64,000 bases of DNA from Caldanaerobius polysaccharolyticus DSM 13641 (GCF_000427425.1 NZ_KE386494.1:584545-648544), one strand, 5' to 3'; shown: positions 35,584 through 44,775, counted from the first letter of the stretch. The notes: generated by a model not told the origin, from the sequence alone. Numbers and translations: made by a program.

Positions 35584-35940
35584 TTAAGCATTCAATTTCT
35601 GTTTGGCTACATCTACCAGTTGCGCAAATGCCTCGCTGTCATTTACAGCTAAATCAGCAAGCATTTTTCTGTTTATTTTGACACCCGCTAACTTTAAGCC
35701 GTTCATCAACCTATTGTACGACAAGCCATTCATTCGGGCAGCTGCATTAATCCTTGTTATCCACAACCTCCTGAAGTTTCTCTTTTTCTGTTTACGCCCT
35801 ATATAAGCGTATTGAAGCGATTTCATAACAGCCTGGTTAGCAACTCTATAAAGCTTGCTCTTAGCTCCAAAATATCCCTTTGCGAGTTTTAGTATCTTTT
35901 TATGCCTTCTCCTTGTGACAATTCCACCTTTAACCCTCAT
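35584..35940 (-). CDS. rplT: Ribosomal protein L20
   Basis: 50S assembly protein, 118 residues, standard length. The basic N-terminus [24 protein letters not shown] and the [32 protein letters not shown] core identify it. In Firmicutes L20 also represses its own operon by binding the infC leader; that leader is visible here at 36705-36824. Follows rpmI by 11 bases. Confidence 0.98.
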   Translation of the reverse strand: MRVKGGIVTRRRHKKILKLAKGYFGAKSKLYRVANQAVMKSLQYAYIGRKQKKRNFRRLWITRINAAARMNGLSYNRLMNGLKLAGVKINRKMLADLAVNDSEAFAQLVDVAKQKLNA

Positions 35941-35951
35941 AGCGATACCTC

Positions 35952-36152
35952 CTAATTAGCGTAAGGCAATAATCTTTTAATCTTATTATAGTCAGATCCA
36001 CTTATAAGCGAAGCTTTTCTCAGATTCCTCTTACGCTTTGCATCTTTTTTGGTAAGTAAATGGCTCTTATACGCTTTTGCTCTCTTTATCTTGCCGCTTC
36101 CAGTAAACCTAAACCTTTTAGCAGCAGATCGATTTGTCTTCATTTTCGGCAT
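35952..36152 (-). CDS. rpmI: Ribosomal protein L35
   Basis: 50S subunit protein of 66 residues. The sequence [20 protein letters not shown] and the [20 protein letters not shown] tail are diagnostic. Lies between infC (16 bases) and rplT (11 bases) in the universal order. Confidence 0.98.
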   Translation of the reverse strand: MPKMKTNRSAAKRFRFTGSGKIKRAKAYKSHLLTKKDAKRKRNLRKASLISGSDYNKIKRLLPYAN

Positions 36153-36168
36153 TTCTATATCCTCCTTT

Positions 36169-36678
36169 TCACTTTGGCGAAATTATCATGTACATATTTT
36201 TATTGTCGATTACAGGTTTTTTCTCAACCGAACCCTCTTCCTTTAATTTGTCTGCAAACTTATTTAAGAGGTCAGTGGCAATATCGGTGTAATTCATCTC
36301 GCGTCCCCTAAACCTTATAGTAACTTTTACTTTATTTCCATCTTTTAGGAATTTCTGAGCGTTCTTCACCTTTACATTGAAATCATGCTCTTCAATGCCA
36401 GGCGTCATTCGAATCTCTTTAACCTCGATGGTCTTCTGCTTTTTGCGAGCTTCCTTTTCCTTCTTGGTCATCTGGTACTTGTACTTTCCGTAATCCATAA
36501 GTTTGCATACGGGAGGATTGGCCATTGGCGCAACTTTAACCAGGTCCAGCTGCCTTTTGTTGGCTATTATCTGGGCATCCCTTGCAGACATAATCCCCAG
36601 CTGTTGCCCATCCACGTCTATCAATCTGACCTCTTTATCTCTAATTTCCTCGTTAACCTGTAAATCGTTATTATTAAT
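36169..36678 (-). CDS. infC: Translation initiation factor IF-3 with ATT start
   Basis: Keeps ribosomal subunits apart and checks the start codon and initiator tRNA. The normal start is ATT at 36678 (36678-36676), giving [19 protein letters not shown] before the TTG at 36624 where only a truncated 151-residue frame would begin. AGGAGGTG lies seven bases upstream of ATT. The 169-residue product has the usual length and the N-domain [18 protein letters not shown], linker, and C-domain [19 protein letters not shown] non-canonical ATT start is the standard autoregulatory feature of infC, since IF-3 discriminates against it. First gene of infC-rpmI-rplT. Confidence 0.95.
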   Translation of the reverse strand: MNNNDLQVNEEIRDKEVRLIDVDGQQLGIMSARDAQIIANKRQLDLVKVAPMANPPVCKLMDYGKYKYQMTKKEKEARKKQKTIEVKEIRMTPGIEEHDFNVKVKNAQKFLKDGNKVKVTIRFRGREMNYTDIATDLLNKFADKLKEEGSVEKKPVIDNKNMYMIISPK

Positions 36679-36704
36679 AAAAACACACCTCCTAAATATT
36701 TAAA

Positions 36705-36824
36705 ACAAAAAAAGCGGGTTGTCCTCACCCACCTTTTCAATACGCCTTACTAAACCGTATTGACCTTACTACCGTAGGTGTAAGGTGAGAGCACGTACTC
36801 TACTTGATTTAACATTGCGTATAA
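36705..36824 (-). promoter_or_regulatory. infC leader with attenuator (L20-type leader)
   Basis: About 140 bases of leader between promoter and infC. Hairpins on the minus strand: CCTTAC with GTAAGG (36785-36780 and 36769-36764); CAATACG with CGTATTG (36762-36756 and 36744-36738); then an intrinsic terminator GTGGGT/ACCCGC (36732-36727 and 36719-36714) with seven T residues. CTCACC upstream (36791-36786) can pair with the GGTGAG part of the terminator 5' arm, giving an alternative fold. This is the layout expected for L20-controlled leaders; assignment to that Rfam-type family is from position and shape. Confidence 0.75.
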
Positions 36825-36853
36825 ATTATAACAAATCTCTGCCATGCAGTCAA
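36825..36853 (-). promoter_or_regulatory. Promoter of the infC run
   Basis: TTGACT (36848-36853), 17 bases, TATAAT (36825-36830). One mismatch to consensus; the strongest-looking promoter of the run, lying next to the end of the ferritin-like gene. Confidence 0.85.
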
Positions 36854-36860
36854 GCATTCA

Positions 36861-37268
36861 TTATCCCTCTTTTACGTAGATATGCTCCAATTTCATCGCA
36901 TGAACCTGCTCATCTATTATTATAGATTGGATTCTTTCTTTGAAATACCCATTAGGAGCCGCCAGCCATACCTGCATATAGTACTGAGCAGCGTGAAGCT
37001 CATCGTTTAATGCATCTTCCAGAACATCGGAATAATCGTCTGCCAGATGAGCCTCTATCTCAAATGCCGGTGGCGCCTGATACGTCATACTCATGTACAT
37101 ACTTAAAAAATACCTGTAATGCCTCTCCTCGTCCTCTTTTATAGATTTTATTATCTCCATATCTTCCTCTGGTGCCATTTTAAGAAGCAAACTATAATAC
37201 TTTATAGCCTTTGCCTCGTCTATCAAAGCGTAGTACACTCTCGATATGAAGTCGTAATACTCGGGCAC
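36861..37268 (-). CDS. Ferritin-like (rubrerythrin-type) domain protein
   Basis: A 135-residue all-helical protein. The four-helix bundle shows paired metal-ligand motifs: an early EAKAIKYY, the EDEERHYRYF pattern (ExxH type, about residues 46-55), then DELHAAQYYM and IDEQVHAMKLE. Similar proteins in clostridia are annotated as ferritin-like or spore-coat associated; the metal and partner are unknown. The start is GTG at 37268, with AGGAGGGG upstream. The gene has a plausible promoter (TTGCTT and TATTAT with an 18-base gap, upstream of 37290). Possible role in oxygen defence. Confidence 0.8.
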   Translation of the reverse strand: MPEYYDFISRVYYALIDEAKAIKYYSLLLKMAPEEDMEIIKSIKEDEERHYRYFLSMYMSMTYQAPPAFEIEAHLADDYSDVLEDALNDELHAAQYYMQVWLAAPNGYFKERIQSIIIDEQVHAMKLEHIYVKEG

Positions 37269-37349
37269 GCTTTCCCCTCCTCTTCGCGATATGCACCATA
37301 ATACATACTATGCAGAGGGAAAAGCAATTGTGATTTAACGCAATTTTTG

Positions 37350-38420
37350 TTAAAGCACACCCTTCAGAAAATCAAGGAGCAGCTGGTTTTCTTTTCTTAA
37401 TTTTATACACACCCTGAACTCTTTGTCGCCTAGGTATTTAAATGTAGATGCATCTCTGATGAGCAACCCTTTTTTTACAGCAGCCCGAGCGATTTCTTTG
37501 GCAGGTATATCGGCCAATATTTCGCACAAAAAGAAATTGCACACGGAGTCATAAACCTTCAATTTATCGATTTTTTTCAGCTCAGATGCCATAAAGCGTC
37601 TCTCAGAGCTCATAAAATCCTTGGATCGCCTTATGTAGTCTTTATCCTTAAGGACAGATCTCGCAGCAATATCTGCCAGAAGATTCACCGACCATGGGTC
37701 CTTTTTATCGTTTATAAAGCGCAGCAGTTCTTTGTCAGAGGTCATGGCATATCCTACCCTCAACCCGGGAATGCCGAAATACTTTGAAAAACCCCTTATT
37801 ATAAATACATTGGGGTATTCATTCAAAATGCCGGAAGAAGAATACACGCTCATATCATCGGTAAACTCCACATACGTCTCGTCCACCATTAAATAGGCAC
37901 CGTGTATGCGGCTGGCTTCAGCCACTCTTTTCATTTCGTCAGCGGTAAAAGCAGTTCCCGTGGGGTTATTAGGGTTACATATCACCACGATGTCATTGCC
38001 CTGAACCATAGCGCACAGCTCTTCTACATCTCCTTTATAGTCTTTCTCGCGCTTCAAAACGTAATGGCTAACGCGGGCCCCATTAATCTCAAGCTCTCTT
38101 TGGTATTCTGAATAAGCCGGCATAACCACCAGCGCTTTTTTTGGCTTTAAAACCTTTATAAAAAGGGATATGAGCTCGGTAGCACCATTGCCAACAATGA
38201 TGTTTTCAAAATCAACAGAGGTATATTCGGATATAGCTTTCCTCAACTGCTTGTACTCAGGATCTGGATAATGGGAAAGGGCATCTATGTTGTTGAGTAT
38301 GCCTTCTTTAGCGCTGTAAGGCACCCCCAGGGGATTAACGTTATCGCTGTAGTCTACTATAGCGTCCAGATCTATTCCGTATTGCTCTGCAGCCTTATAT
38401 ATATTGCCACCGTGTTCCAT
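37350..38420 (-). CDS. Threonine-phosphate decarboxylase-like / HisC-type aminotransferase
   Basis: PLP-dependent fold-type I enzyme of 356 residues. It has the HGGN start seen in CobD decarboxylases (MEHGGNIYKAAE), YSDNVNPLG, HYPDPEYKQLRKAI, VGNGATELI, CNPNNPTGT, DETYVEF and the lysine-bearing RGFSKYFGIPGLRVGY. The HGGN feature favours L-threonine-O-3-phosphate decarboxylase (aminopropanol arm of cobalamin) over histidinol-phosphate aminotransferase. However, no cobalamin genes are nearby. ATG at 38420 has AATGGGGTGG upstream; an extended -10 TGATATAAT lies before it. Confidence 0.75.
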   Translation of the reverse strand: MEHGGNIYKAAEQYGIDLDAIVDYSDNVNPLGVPYSAKEGILNNIDALSHYPDPEYKQLRKAISEYTSVDFENIIVGNGATELISLFIKVLKPKKALVVMPAYSEYQRELEINGARVSHYVLKREKDYKGDVEELCAMVQGNDIVVICNPNNPTGTAFTADEMKRVAEASRIHGAYLMVDETYVEFTDDMSVYSSSGILNEYPNVFIIRGFSKYFGIPGLRVGYAMTSDKELLRFINDKKDPWSVNLLADIAARSVLKDKDYIRRSKDFMSSERRFMASELKKIDKLKVYDSVCNFFLCEILADIPAKEIARAAVKKGLLIRDASTFKYLGDKEFRVCIKLRKENQLLLDFLKGVL

Positions 38421-38497
38421 CTCTACCACCCCATTGACTTATTATATCATATATTGATAGTGGATTGTATTGTATTCACCAGCAGCAAAATTGGATT

Positions 38498-38527
38498 AAA
38501 AAAAGAGCGGCTATTCCGCTCTTTTTA
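38498..38527 (-). terminator. Terminator after the ROK glucokinase gene
   Basis: AAAGAGCGG and CCGCTCTTT around a short loop, followed on the minus strand by a run of T. Separates the glucokinase from the aminotransferase gene. Confidence 0.85.
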
Positions 38528-38542
38528 ATCTCCTTTTTCCCT

Positions 38543-39511
38543 CTACTGGCTTAATATAAGGGCAGCTGCTCCTAACACCCCAGCATCCTTGCCAAGCTTT
38601 GCTCTTACAATTTCTACTACCTCTGCATTGGCTTTTAAAGCCCTTTTGCCTATTTCCTTCATTATCCCTGCGTACATCATATCGAGGTCGTTGGACATGC
38701 CTCCACCTATTATAATGCGCCGGGGATTAAAACTGTTTATGATATTGGATATGCCAACCCCTAAAAGCTCTGCTTCTCTGTTCACCATCTCCAGCGCGTA
38801 TTCGTCCCCTTTTCGCGCAGCGTCAAATACCACCTTCGCGTCTACTTTCTCTATGTCCCCTCCCACCATATCCAGTATTATGGACTCTCTCCTGCCGCTT
38901 TTAAGCCCCTCTACAACACGCCTGGTAAAGGCAGTACCAGAAGCCAAAGCCTCCCAACAGCCATAATTGCCGCAACCGCACAGAGGGCCATTCATATCAA
39001 TGGTGGTGTGACCTAACTCTGCACCGTTGGAATTCTCTCCGTGAAATAGCTTGCCATCTATAAAGGCGCCTCCTCCTATACCCGTGCTCACCGTTATGTA
39101 CACAAAGTTTTTGATGCCCTTGCCGGCTCCAAAAATCCCTTCCCCAACAGCAGCTGCATTGGCGTCATTGTCTACTTTTATAGGTACTGGAAATTCTTCC
39201 TGTATCCTGTCTTTCAATGGAACATCTACCCAACCAGGCAGGTTAGGCGTAAACCTGATAACCCCTTTTTCAGCGTCCAGCGGACCAGGCGATCCTATTC
39301 CTATACCCTCCAGTTCGCCTAAGGACACCCCTGCTTTATCCATAACAGTGTGTATGGTATCCTTTATCTTTTGTATTACCGCATCAGGCCCTTTATATGC
39401 CTCAGTAGGGACATTTTCCCTTACCAGGACCTCTCCTACTTTATTTATGAGAACAGTGCTCAACTTGGTACCTCCCAGGTCCACTCCTACTATGTACTCT
39501 TTGTCAGACAT
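38543..39511 (-). CDS. ROK-family glucokinase
   Basis: Phosphorylates glucose with ATP in the cytoplasm. The 322-residue protein has the ATP site VGVDLGGTKLS near the N-terminus, the acidic site KVDNDANAAAVGEG, the GTGIGGGAFIDGKLFHG region and the ROK zinc signature HTTIDMNGPLCGCGNYGCWEAL with three cysteines. There is no HTH, so it is a kinase and not a repressor. It has its own promoter and terminator. ATG at 39511 follows AAAGGGTG. Confidence 0.9.
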   Translation of the reverse strand: MSDKEYIVGVDLGGTKLSTVLINKVGEVLVRENVPTEAYKGPDAVIQKIKDTIHTVMDKAGVSLGELEGIGIGSPGPLDAEKGVIRFTPNLPGWVDVPLKDRIQEEFPVPIKVDNDANAAAVGEGIFGAGKGIKNFVYITVSTGIGGGAFIDGKLFHGENSNGAELGHTTIDMNGPLCGCGNYGCWEALASGTAFTRRVVEGLKSGRRESIILDMVGGDIEKVDAKVVFDAARKGDEYALEMVNREAELLGVGISNIINSFNPRRIIIGGGMSNDLDMMYAGIMKEIGKRALKANAEVVEIVRAKLGKDAGVLGAAALILSQ

Positions 39512-39545
39512 AATATCACCCTTTCAAATATTATACTACGATAAA

Positions 39546-39574
39546 AGCATAGTATATTTTATACACCGTGTCAA
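39546..39574 (-). promoter_or_regulatory. Promoter of the glucokinase gene
   Basis: TTGACA (39569-39574), 17 bases, TATGCT (39546-39551). Confidence 0.75.
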
Positions 39575-39592
39575 CGACGCTCATGCAAAAAA

Positions 39593-39628
39593 AGGATATA
39601 CAATACATCCCACTGTATTGTATATCCT
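39593..39628 (-). terminator. Terminator after the MsmK-type ATPase gene
   Basis: A perfect 15-bp stem: AGGATATACAATACA with TGTATTGTATATCCT around a six-base loop, followed on the minus strand by seven T residues. It begins six bases after the gene. Confidence 0.92.
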
Positions 39629-39633
39629 GGGTT

Positions 39634-40749
39634 TTACCTGTTTAATATGCTCTCCTCGGAGTCCTTGTCAAACAAGTGGATCTTATTCACGTCAAATCCA
39701 ACCTTTACGAGATCCCCTTCTTTTGCCCTGCTCCTGGGATCAACCCTTGCGGTCATCTGGTTACCTTTGATGTTAAGATACAGGAATGTCTCAGCTCCCA
39801 TCAACTCCACAACCTCTACCTTTGCATCTATAACCGCCTCAGGGTACGCCTCCAGGAACATCTCTTCGTCGTGAATATCCTCTGGCCTTATACCCATTAC
39901 TACATCTTTGCCGATGTAAGACCTATCTTTCAGCTTTTTGACTTTGCCATCAGGTATCTTTATTGAGAATCCCGCGAACTCTGCATACACGCTGTCGCCT
40001 TTAGGAACCAATTTGACATCGATGAAATTCATCTCAGGACTGCCTATAAAACCTGCCACGAACTTATTAACAGGATAATCATACAATTCCTGTGGCCCTG
40101 CTACTTGCTGTATAACGCCATCTTTCATGACCACAATCCTGTCGCCCATGGTCATAGCCTCGGTCTGGTCGTGGGTAACGTATATAAAAGTAGTCTGCAA
40201 CCTCTCGTGCAGCTTGCTAAGCTCTGTCCTCATCTGAACCCTCAACTTGGCATCCAGGTTGGACAACGGCTCATCCATTAAAAATACTTTGGGCTCTCTC
40301 ACAATAGCGCGCCCTAAGGCAACCCTTTGCCTTTGACCTCCGGATAGCGCCTTGGGCTTTCTATCCAGGAGATGCTCTATATCCAGTATCCTGGCAGCCT
40401 CTTTTACCCTTTTGTCGATTTCCGCTCTCGGCATCTTTCTCAACTTAAGCCCAAAAGCCATATTATCGTATACTGTCATATGGGGGTAAAGGGCATAATT
40501 CTGGAAAACCATTGCTATATCCCTATCCTTAGGAGGTACATCGTTTACCAAACGGTCACCAATATAAAGCTCTCCTTCAGTTATCTCCTCGAGACCAGCT
40601 ACCATCCTCAATGTAGTAGACTTGCCACAGCCTGACGGGCCGACCAAGACGATAAATTCCCTATCAGCTATATCTAAATTAAAATCTTTAACGGCTACAA
40701 CTCCACCTTGATATACCTTGGTCACACCTTTTAATACAACGCTTGCCAT
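39634..40749 (-). CDS. Sugar ABC transporter ATP-binding protein (MsmK/UgpC/MalK type)
   Basis: Cytoplasmic ATPase that energises one or several carbohydrate importers. The 371-residue protein has Walker A GPSGCGKST (about 37-45), Q-loop, signature ALSGGQRQRVALGRA, Walker B VFLMDEPLSNLDA and the switch histidine in YVTHDQ. The C-terminal third is a regulatory/TOBE region (IGIRPEDIHDEE, RAKEGDLVKVGFDVNKIHLFD). It stands alone, with no permease beside it; the importer at 52-55 kb lacks an ATPase, so shared use is plausible, as with MsmK in streptococci. ATG at 40749 with AAAGGGGGATCTCA upstream. Confidence 0.93.
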   Translation of the reverse strand: MASVVLKGVTKVYQGGVVAVKDFNLDIADREFIVLVGPSGCGKSTTLRMVAGLEEITEGELYIGDRLVNDVPPKDRDIAMVFQNYALYPHMTVYDNMAFGLKLRKMPRAEIDKRVKEAARILDIEHLLDRKPKALSGGQRQRVALGRAIVREPKVFLMDEPLSNLDAKLRVQMRTELSKLHERLQTTFIYVTHDQTEAMTMGDRIVVMKDGVIQQVAGPQELYDYPVNKFVAGFIGSPEMNFIDVKLVPKGDSVYAEFAGFSIKIPDGKVKKLKDRSYIGKDVVMGIRPEDIHDEEMFLEAYPEAVIDAKVEVVELMGAETFLYLNIKGNQMTARVDPRSRAKEGDLVKVGFDVNKIHLFDKDSEESILNR

Positions 40750-40890
40750 TGAGATCCCCCTTTCCTCATTTTCGTTATTGATTATCTATTACAATTTTAT
40801 TATTTTTCTTTTAATTTTAATATTGGCGTAATAACTGAAAATTTACATATTTTTTTATTTATTTTACGCTGTAATATAATTGTAATAAAA

Positions 40891-40934
40891 AAATGCAAAA
40901 AGCCCTTTTAATGGGTACGGGCTTTTCGCATTTT
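40891..40934 (-). terminator. Terminator after thrS
   Basis: AAAATGCGAAAAGCCC and GGGCTTTTTGCATTTT stem on the minus strand with one internal mismatch, followed by further T residues. The spacer between it and msmK shows no clear promoter. Confidence 0.88.
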
Positions 40935-40945
40935 GTGCAAAAACA

Positions 40946-42850
40946 TTATATTTTTTTGTCTATTTCATCCTTTAAACGGCTCTCAAATTCGTCCAATACA
41001 AGTGATCCCATATCGCCTTCTTTTCGAGATCTCACAGAAATTGTACCGTTTTCGACCTCTTTATCTCCTATAATAAGCATATAGGGTATCTTCTGAAGTT
41101 GAGCTTCCCTTATCTTATAGCCTATCTTTTCATTGCGCATGTCTACCTCTACCCTTACGCCTATCCTTTTAAGGTCATCGCTCACCTTTTGAGCGTATTC
41201 AAAATGCCTGTCGGCAATGGGCAAAATCCTGACCTGTACCGGCGCCAACCATAACGGGAAAGCCCCAGCATAGTGTTCTATCAATATGCCTATAAACCTC
41301 TCTATGCTACCGTATATAACCCTGTGCAGCATCACAGGCCTATGCTTTTCACCGTCCTGCCCTATATACGTAAGGTCAAAGCGCTCGGGCATCTGGAAAT
41401 CCAGCTGAATGGTCCCGCACTGCCACGTCCTGCCTATGCTGTCTTTTAAATGGAAATCCAGTTTAGGACCGTAAAACGCCCCATCGCCTTCGTTTACTTT
41501 ATATGGTATACCTTTTGTATTCATGGCATCCACAAGGGCACTTGTGGCCGCCTCCCATTGCTCATCGGTACCCATAGAATCGTCAGGTCGGGTAGAAAGC
41601 TCTACGGTATACTCAAAGCCAAAAATAGAGTAGAAGTAATCCACAAAATCTATAACACCTATTATCTCTTGCTTCACCTGCTCTGGCGTCATGAATATAT
41701 GGGCATCGTCTTGAGTAAAGCACCTAACCCTCATCAAGCCGTGGAGGACCCCCGATTTCTCGTGCCTGTGCACTAGCCCCAGTTCACATAGCCTCAAAGG
41801 TAAATCCCTATAACTTCGCATAGAGGTCTTATACACCAGCATGGCGCCAGGGCAATTCATAGGCTTTATGGCGTAATTCTGGTCATCTATTTTAGTAAAG
41901 TACATGTTCTCCTTGTAATGATCCCAGTGCCCTGATCTGTGCCATAATTCCTCATTTAAAATTATAGGCGTCTTTATCTCCAGATATCCCCGCTTTGCGT
42001 GTTCCTGTCTCCAAAAGTCTTCCAATATATTTCGAATAACCATGCCCTTAGGATGGAAGAACGGAAAACCAGGCCCTTCTTCCTGTATACTGAAAAGGTC
42101 CAGCTCCTTGCCCAGCTTCCTGTGGTCCCTCTTTTTAGCCTCCTCTAGCATGTTAAGGTATTCATCCAGCTTTGACTTTTTGTCAAATGATGTGCCGTAT
42201 ATCCTTTGGAGCATTTTGTTGTGTTCATCGCCTTTCCAATAGGCTCCTGCCACTGACAAAAGCTTTATCGCTTTAACATAGCCGGTGGAAGGCAGATGAG
42301 GTCCTCGGCATAGGTCTACAAATTCCCCTTGCCTATAAAATGATATGGTAGCATCGTCCGGCAGACCTTCTATGAGCTCTACTTTGTATGGTTCATTTCT
42401 GCTTTTCATTAATTCGATCGCTTCATTGCGACTCAACTCAAACCTCTGGATCTTAAGATCTTCCTTTACGATCTGGCGCATTTCCTCTTCAATCTTATCA
42501 AAATCCTCAGGGGTAAAAGTATGGTCAATGTCAAAATCATAGTAAAACCCGTTCTCAATAGCAGGCCCTATAGCCAACTTGGCGTCTGGGTATAACCTCT
42601 TTACCGCCTGAGCCAGGATATGAGCAGAAGTATGCCTGTAGATATCCATGCCTTCTTCATCGTCAAAGGTCAAAAACTCTACCACAGCATCGCTATCCAG
42701 CGTAGAAGACATATCCCTAATAGAGCCGTTTACTTTTGCACCTAAGGCTTTTTTGGCAAGGGAGGGGCTTACAGCCACAGCAATATCCTGAAGGGATGTC
42801 CCTTCGCTAAATTGCCGTACAGATCCATCCTTAAGTGTGACGTTGATCAT
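40946..42850 (-). CDS. thrS: Threonyl-tRNA synthetase
   Basis: Charges tRNA-Thr. The 634-residue protein has a TGS domain (residues 1-62), an editing domain with [19 protein letters not shown] (HxxxH) and [10 protein letters not shown], and the class II core with [25 protein letters not shown], the zinc-associated [33 protein letters not shown] and [22 protein letters not shown], then an anticodon domain. Under T-box control. ATG at 42850, where the leader ends with a ribosome site GATTGGAGGT. Confidence 0.97.
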   Translation of the reverse strand: MINVTLKDGSVRQFSEGTSLQDIAVAVSPSLAKKALGAKVNGSIRDMSSTLDSDAVVEFLTFDDEEGMDIYRHTSAHILAQAVKRLYPDAKLAIGPAIENGFYYDFDIDHTFTPEDFDKIEEEMRQIVKEDLKIQRFELSRNEAIELMKSRNEPYKVELIEGLPDDATISFYRQGEFVDLCRGPHLPSTGYVKAIKLLSVAGAYWKGDEHNKMLQRIYGTSFDKKSKLDEYLNMLEEAKKRDHRKLGKELDLFSIQEEGPGFPFFHPKGMVIRNILEDFWRQEHAKRGYLEIKTPIILNEELWHRSGHWDHYKENMYFTKIDDQNYAIKPMNCPGAMLVYKTSMRSYRDLPLRLCELGLVHRHEKSGVLHGLMRVRCFTQDDAHIFMTPEQVKQEIIGVIDFVDYFYSIFGFEYTVELSTRPDDSMGTDEQWEAATSALVDAMNTKGIPYKVNEGDGAFYGPKLDFHLKDSIGRTWQCGTIQLDFQMPERFDLTYIGQDGEKHRPVMLHRVIYGSIERFIGILIEHYAGAFPLWLAPVQVRILPIADRHFEYAQKVSDDLKRIGVRVEVDMRNEKIGYKIREAQLQKIPYMLIIGDKEVENGTISVRSRKEGDMGSLVLDEFESRLKDEIDKKI

Positions 42851-42879
42851 CTATAAACCTCCAATCTCATTGAAGTATT

Positions 42880-43116
42880 TTTAGCAAAAAACCCTCCCAT
42901 CCCCTAAGGGACGAGAGGGCCCGTGGTTCCACCCTAATTTGTACTCCAAGATTATAACGGTATCACCGACACAGCTTACTTTTTGTTCAGCTTGCAGCTC
43001 AGAGGTGGTTTCAGCACACCGGTATCCAGAAAAGCTTTCAGCCTACGGCTTTTCCTCTCTTTGGACCCTTTGTGAGCCTCTTTCCCCGTCATAGCTTTTA
43101 ATGGATTGCAACTTAA
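42880..43116 (-). promoter_or_regulatory. T-box riboswitch (threonine), specifier ACC
   Basis: The minus strand has the T-box antiterminator sequence AGGGTGGAACCACGGG (about 42931-42916) and a terminator CCCTCTCGTCCC with GGGGATGGGAGGG followed by six T (ending about 42885). The Stem I specifier loop reads CTGAAACCACC, placing the codon ACC at 43009-43007 in the GAA-NNN-A context usual for specifiers, so uncharged tRNA-Thr (anticodon GGU) should turn on thrS. Upstream AGAGGAAAAGCCGTAGGCTG and the K-turn-like parts fit stem I. Confidence 0.93.
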
Positions 43117-43121
43117 TCTAG

Positions 43122-43150
43122 ATTATACAATAAATAAGCCTTAAAAGCAA
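43122..43150 (-). promoter_or_regulatory. Promoter of the T-box-thrS transcript
   Basis: TTGCTT (43145-43150), 17 bases, TATAAT (43122-43127), directly before the T-box leader and just after the DUF445 gene. Confidence 0.8.
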
Positions 43151-43176
43151 GACATTCTACCAGTGTCACCGCTTAA

Positions 43177-43776
43177 CTAAAAGTACACTAATAGGATGGC
43201 CTGTATAAAACCTATAACCAGGCCCAAAACCCCACCTAAAACAATAATACCTCTTAATTCCTTATTGGCCACTTTTATTATAATCTCCTCTAGCTCTCTT
43301 ATATCAAATTGATTTATTTTTTCTTCTACCATGCGGGAAACATCCACCCTCTGGCTCACTTTTTTTAAAAAATCCCTGTTGATCTCGCTGAAAAATTTAT
43401 CGAATTCGGTTTCTACTATATCGTCGATGTACTTCACAACCACGGACTTAAAGGCAGAGAGAATACCTGGCAATCTTTCAGATACGATCTTGGATATCTT
43501 AAATTTTATATGTTCTACAAGCTCGTCTTTTTGCTGATTCTCTATAAGCTTGTCCAGTATCTCCTCAACAGATACAAGCTCGTCCTGAACTACGTCGCCG
43601 ATCTTTTTGGCGAGCTCAGCTCTCCTCTTAGGTATTAAGCCTATTATCCGATAATTGACCACAGGAATCGTCAGGGGATATAAAGGGTGAAAAAGCATTT
43701 TAATAGCAAGGTAATTTGTAAACCAGCCAATCAAAGCGCCAATTGCCGTCATAAAAATAACCTGATATACCGCCAT
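43177..43776 (-). CDS. DUF445 membrane protein
   Basis: A 199-residue protein of the DUF445 family. The N-terminal membrane segment and TAIGALIGWFTNYLAIKMLFHP are diagnostic; IGLIPKRRAELAKKIGDVV follows. The middle (about 65-165) is a charged helical region, and a C-terminal hydrophobic segment returns to the membrane. Bacterial homologues include YheB of Bacillus subtilis; no function is established. It follows ytxC after a terminator at 43814-43838, so it may be expressed separately. Confidence 0.88.
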   Translation of the reverse strand: MAVYQVIFMTAIGALIGWFTNYLAIKMLFHPLYPLTIPVVNYRIIGLIPKRRAELAKKIGDVVQDELVSVEEILDKLIENQQKDELVEHIKFKISKIVSERLPGILSAFKSVVVKYIDDIVETEFDKFFSEINRDFLKKVSQRVDVSRMVEEKINQFDIRELEEIIIKVANKELRGIIVLGGVLGLVIGFIQAILLVYF

Positions 43777-43813
43777 GAATTCTACACCTCAAAGTAAGTA
43801 TACCATACAAAAA

Positions 43814-43838
43814 AATTTCAGCCAATACGACTGAAATT
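43814..43838 (-). terminator. Terminator after ytxC
   Basis: AATTTCAG and CTGAAATT around a nine-base loop, followed on the minus strand by seven T residues. The stem overlaps the ytxC stop codon. Confidence 0.85.
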
Positions 43839-44712
43839 ATTTTTTGCATATGCTATTAACTTTGTTGCATATATCACAGCCAGTACAAATAACCACCTTT
43901 TCTCCAAATACGCTTTTTAATGTGCCTATAAAATTGTCGTTGTCAAAAGCTTCAGAGCAATGGAAATATATTCTGTTAGGCGCAATGGTTATAAGAGAGC
44001 TTATGAGCACATCCTCGTTGCTTAACTCTCTGTTTAGATATCCCTGGCTCTCCACAAGGTGGTTATCTATTTCTTTGTAATTTTCGTCGATTAATACGTA
44101 GCGCATATCATCGCTTACCAGCACGTGCACGATATTATACTGTGATTCCTGCAATTCCACAAAATATTTTAACAGCTTTATAAACTCGTTATACTCTCTC
44201 TCCACAAGGTAATCGTCAACAGCTCTATCCACTACATCGTATAAGCCGCTTATATACTCTTTAAGCCTGAAATTGACAAATCCTTTTAAGTTTAATACAT
44301 CACTGGTGTTAAAGTATTCCAACATAGCATTGACGATCTCAGCTTTTTTGTTTATCCAGTAAAAATCGGCGTTATCTTCGCTTAAGATGTTGTACACATT
44401 TTTTAATATTTTAAACCTCTCTTCAGAGGAAAAATAGTTGTAATTTTTGTGGATGATCTTATCTATAAACTTTATTTCCCAATGCTTTATTATAATATCC
44501 GCCAATATATTGGCCATGTACTGTCTAAAAATATCTCGCCTGTGTTCATCTTTATCCTTGACGGTGCATACAAACACCATATTATCGCCGGCAACGCTAT
44601 TGGTATAATCCACTTTCAGCCCTCTTTTTTTCAGCATGTCTATTTCTTCTATAAAACTATCTATAACAGGTATGGCGTCTTTAGGAATCATCACAGTCAA
44701 ACCATTGTGCAA
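43837..44712 (-). CDS. ytxC: Sporulation protein YtxC
   Basis: A 291-residue soluble protein with the pattern of the YtxC family: FVCTVKDKDEHRRDIFRQYMANILADIIIKHWE near residues 48-80, ILKNVYNIL, the NLKGFVNFRLKEYISGLYDVVDRAVDDYLVEREYNEFIKLLKYFVE block (about 140-190) and a cysteine-rich tail CTGCDICNKVNSICKK that may bind metal. In Bacillus ytxC is in the primosome/sporulation region; its role is not defined. The start is uncertain (TTG at 44712, or GTG/ATG codons a few residues on). I see AAAGGAAGTGAG upstream. Confidence 0.85.
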   Translation of the reverse strand: MHNGLTVMIPKDAIPVIDSFIEEIDMLKKRGLKVDYTNSVAGDNMVFVCTVKDKDEHRRDIFRQYMANILADIIIKHWEIKFIDKIIHKNYNYFSSEERFKILKNVYNILSEDNADFYWINKKAEIVNAMLEYFNTSDVLNLKGFVNFRLKEYISGLYDVVDRAVDDYLVEREYNEFIKLLKYFVELQESQYNIVHVLVSDDMRYVLIDENYKEIDNHLVESQGYLNRELSNEDVLISSLITIAPNRIYFHCSEAFDNDNFIGTLKSVFGEKVVICTGCDICNKVNSICKK

Positions 44713-44775
44713 CTTCTCTCACTTCCTTTCACGATTAGTATGTGTTCAAAGGCCCTTTATATTCTCTGGCCAATG

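Noticed and set aside
36169-36624. Short version of infC starting at TTG 36624
   Set aside because: It would remove the conserved N-terminal segment of IF-3. The ATT at 36678 has AGGAGGTG at the right distance and restores normal length.
38543-39511. ROK protein at 38543 as a repressor
   Set aside because: It has no helix-turn-helix in front of the ROK domain, unlike the gene at 58070, so kinase is the better call.
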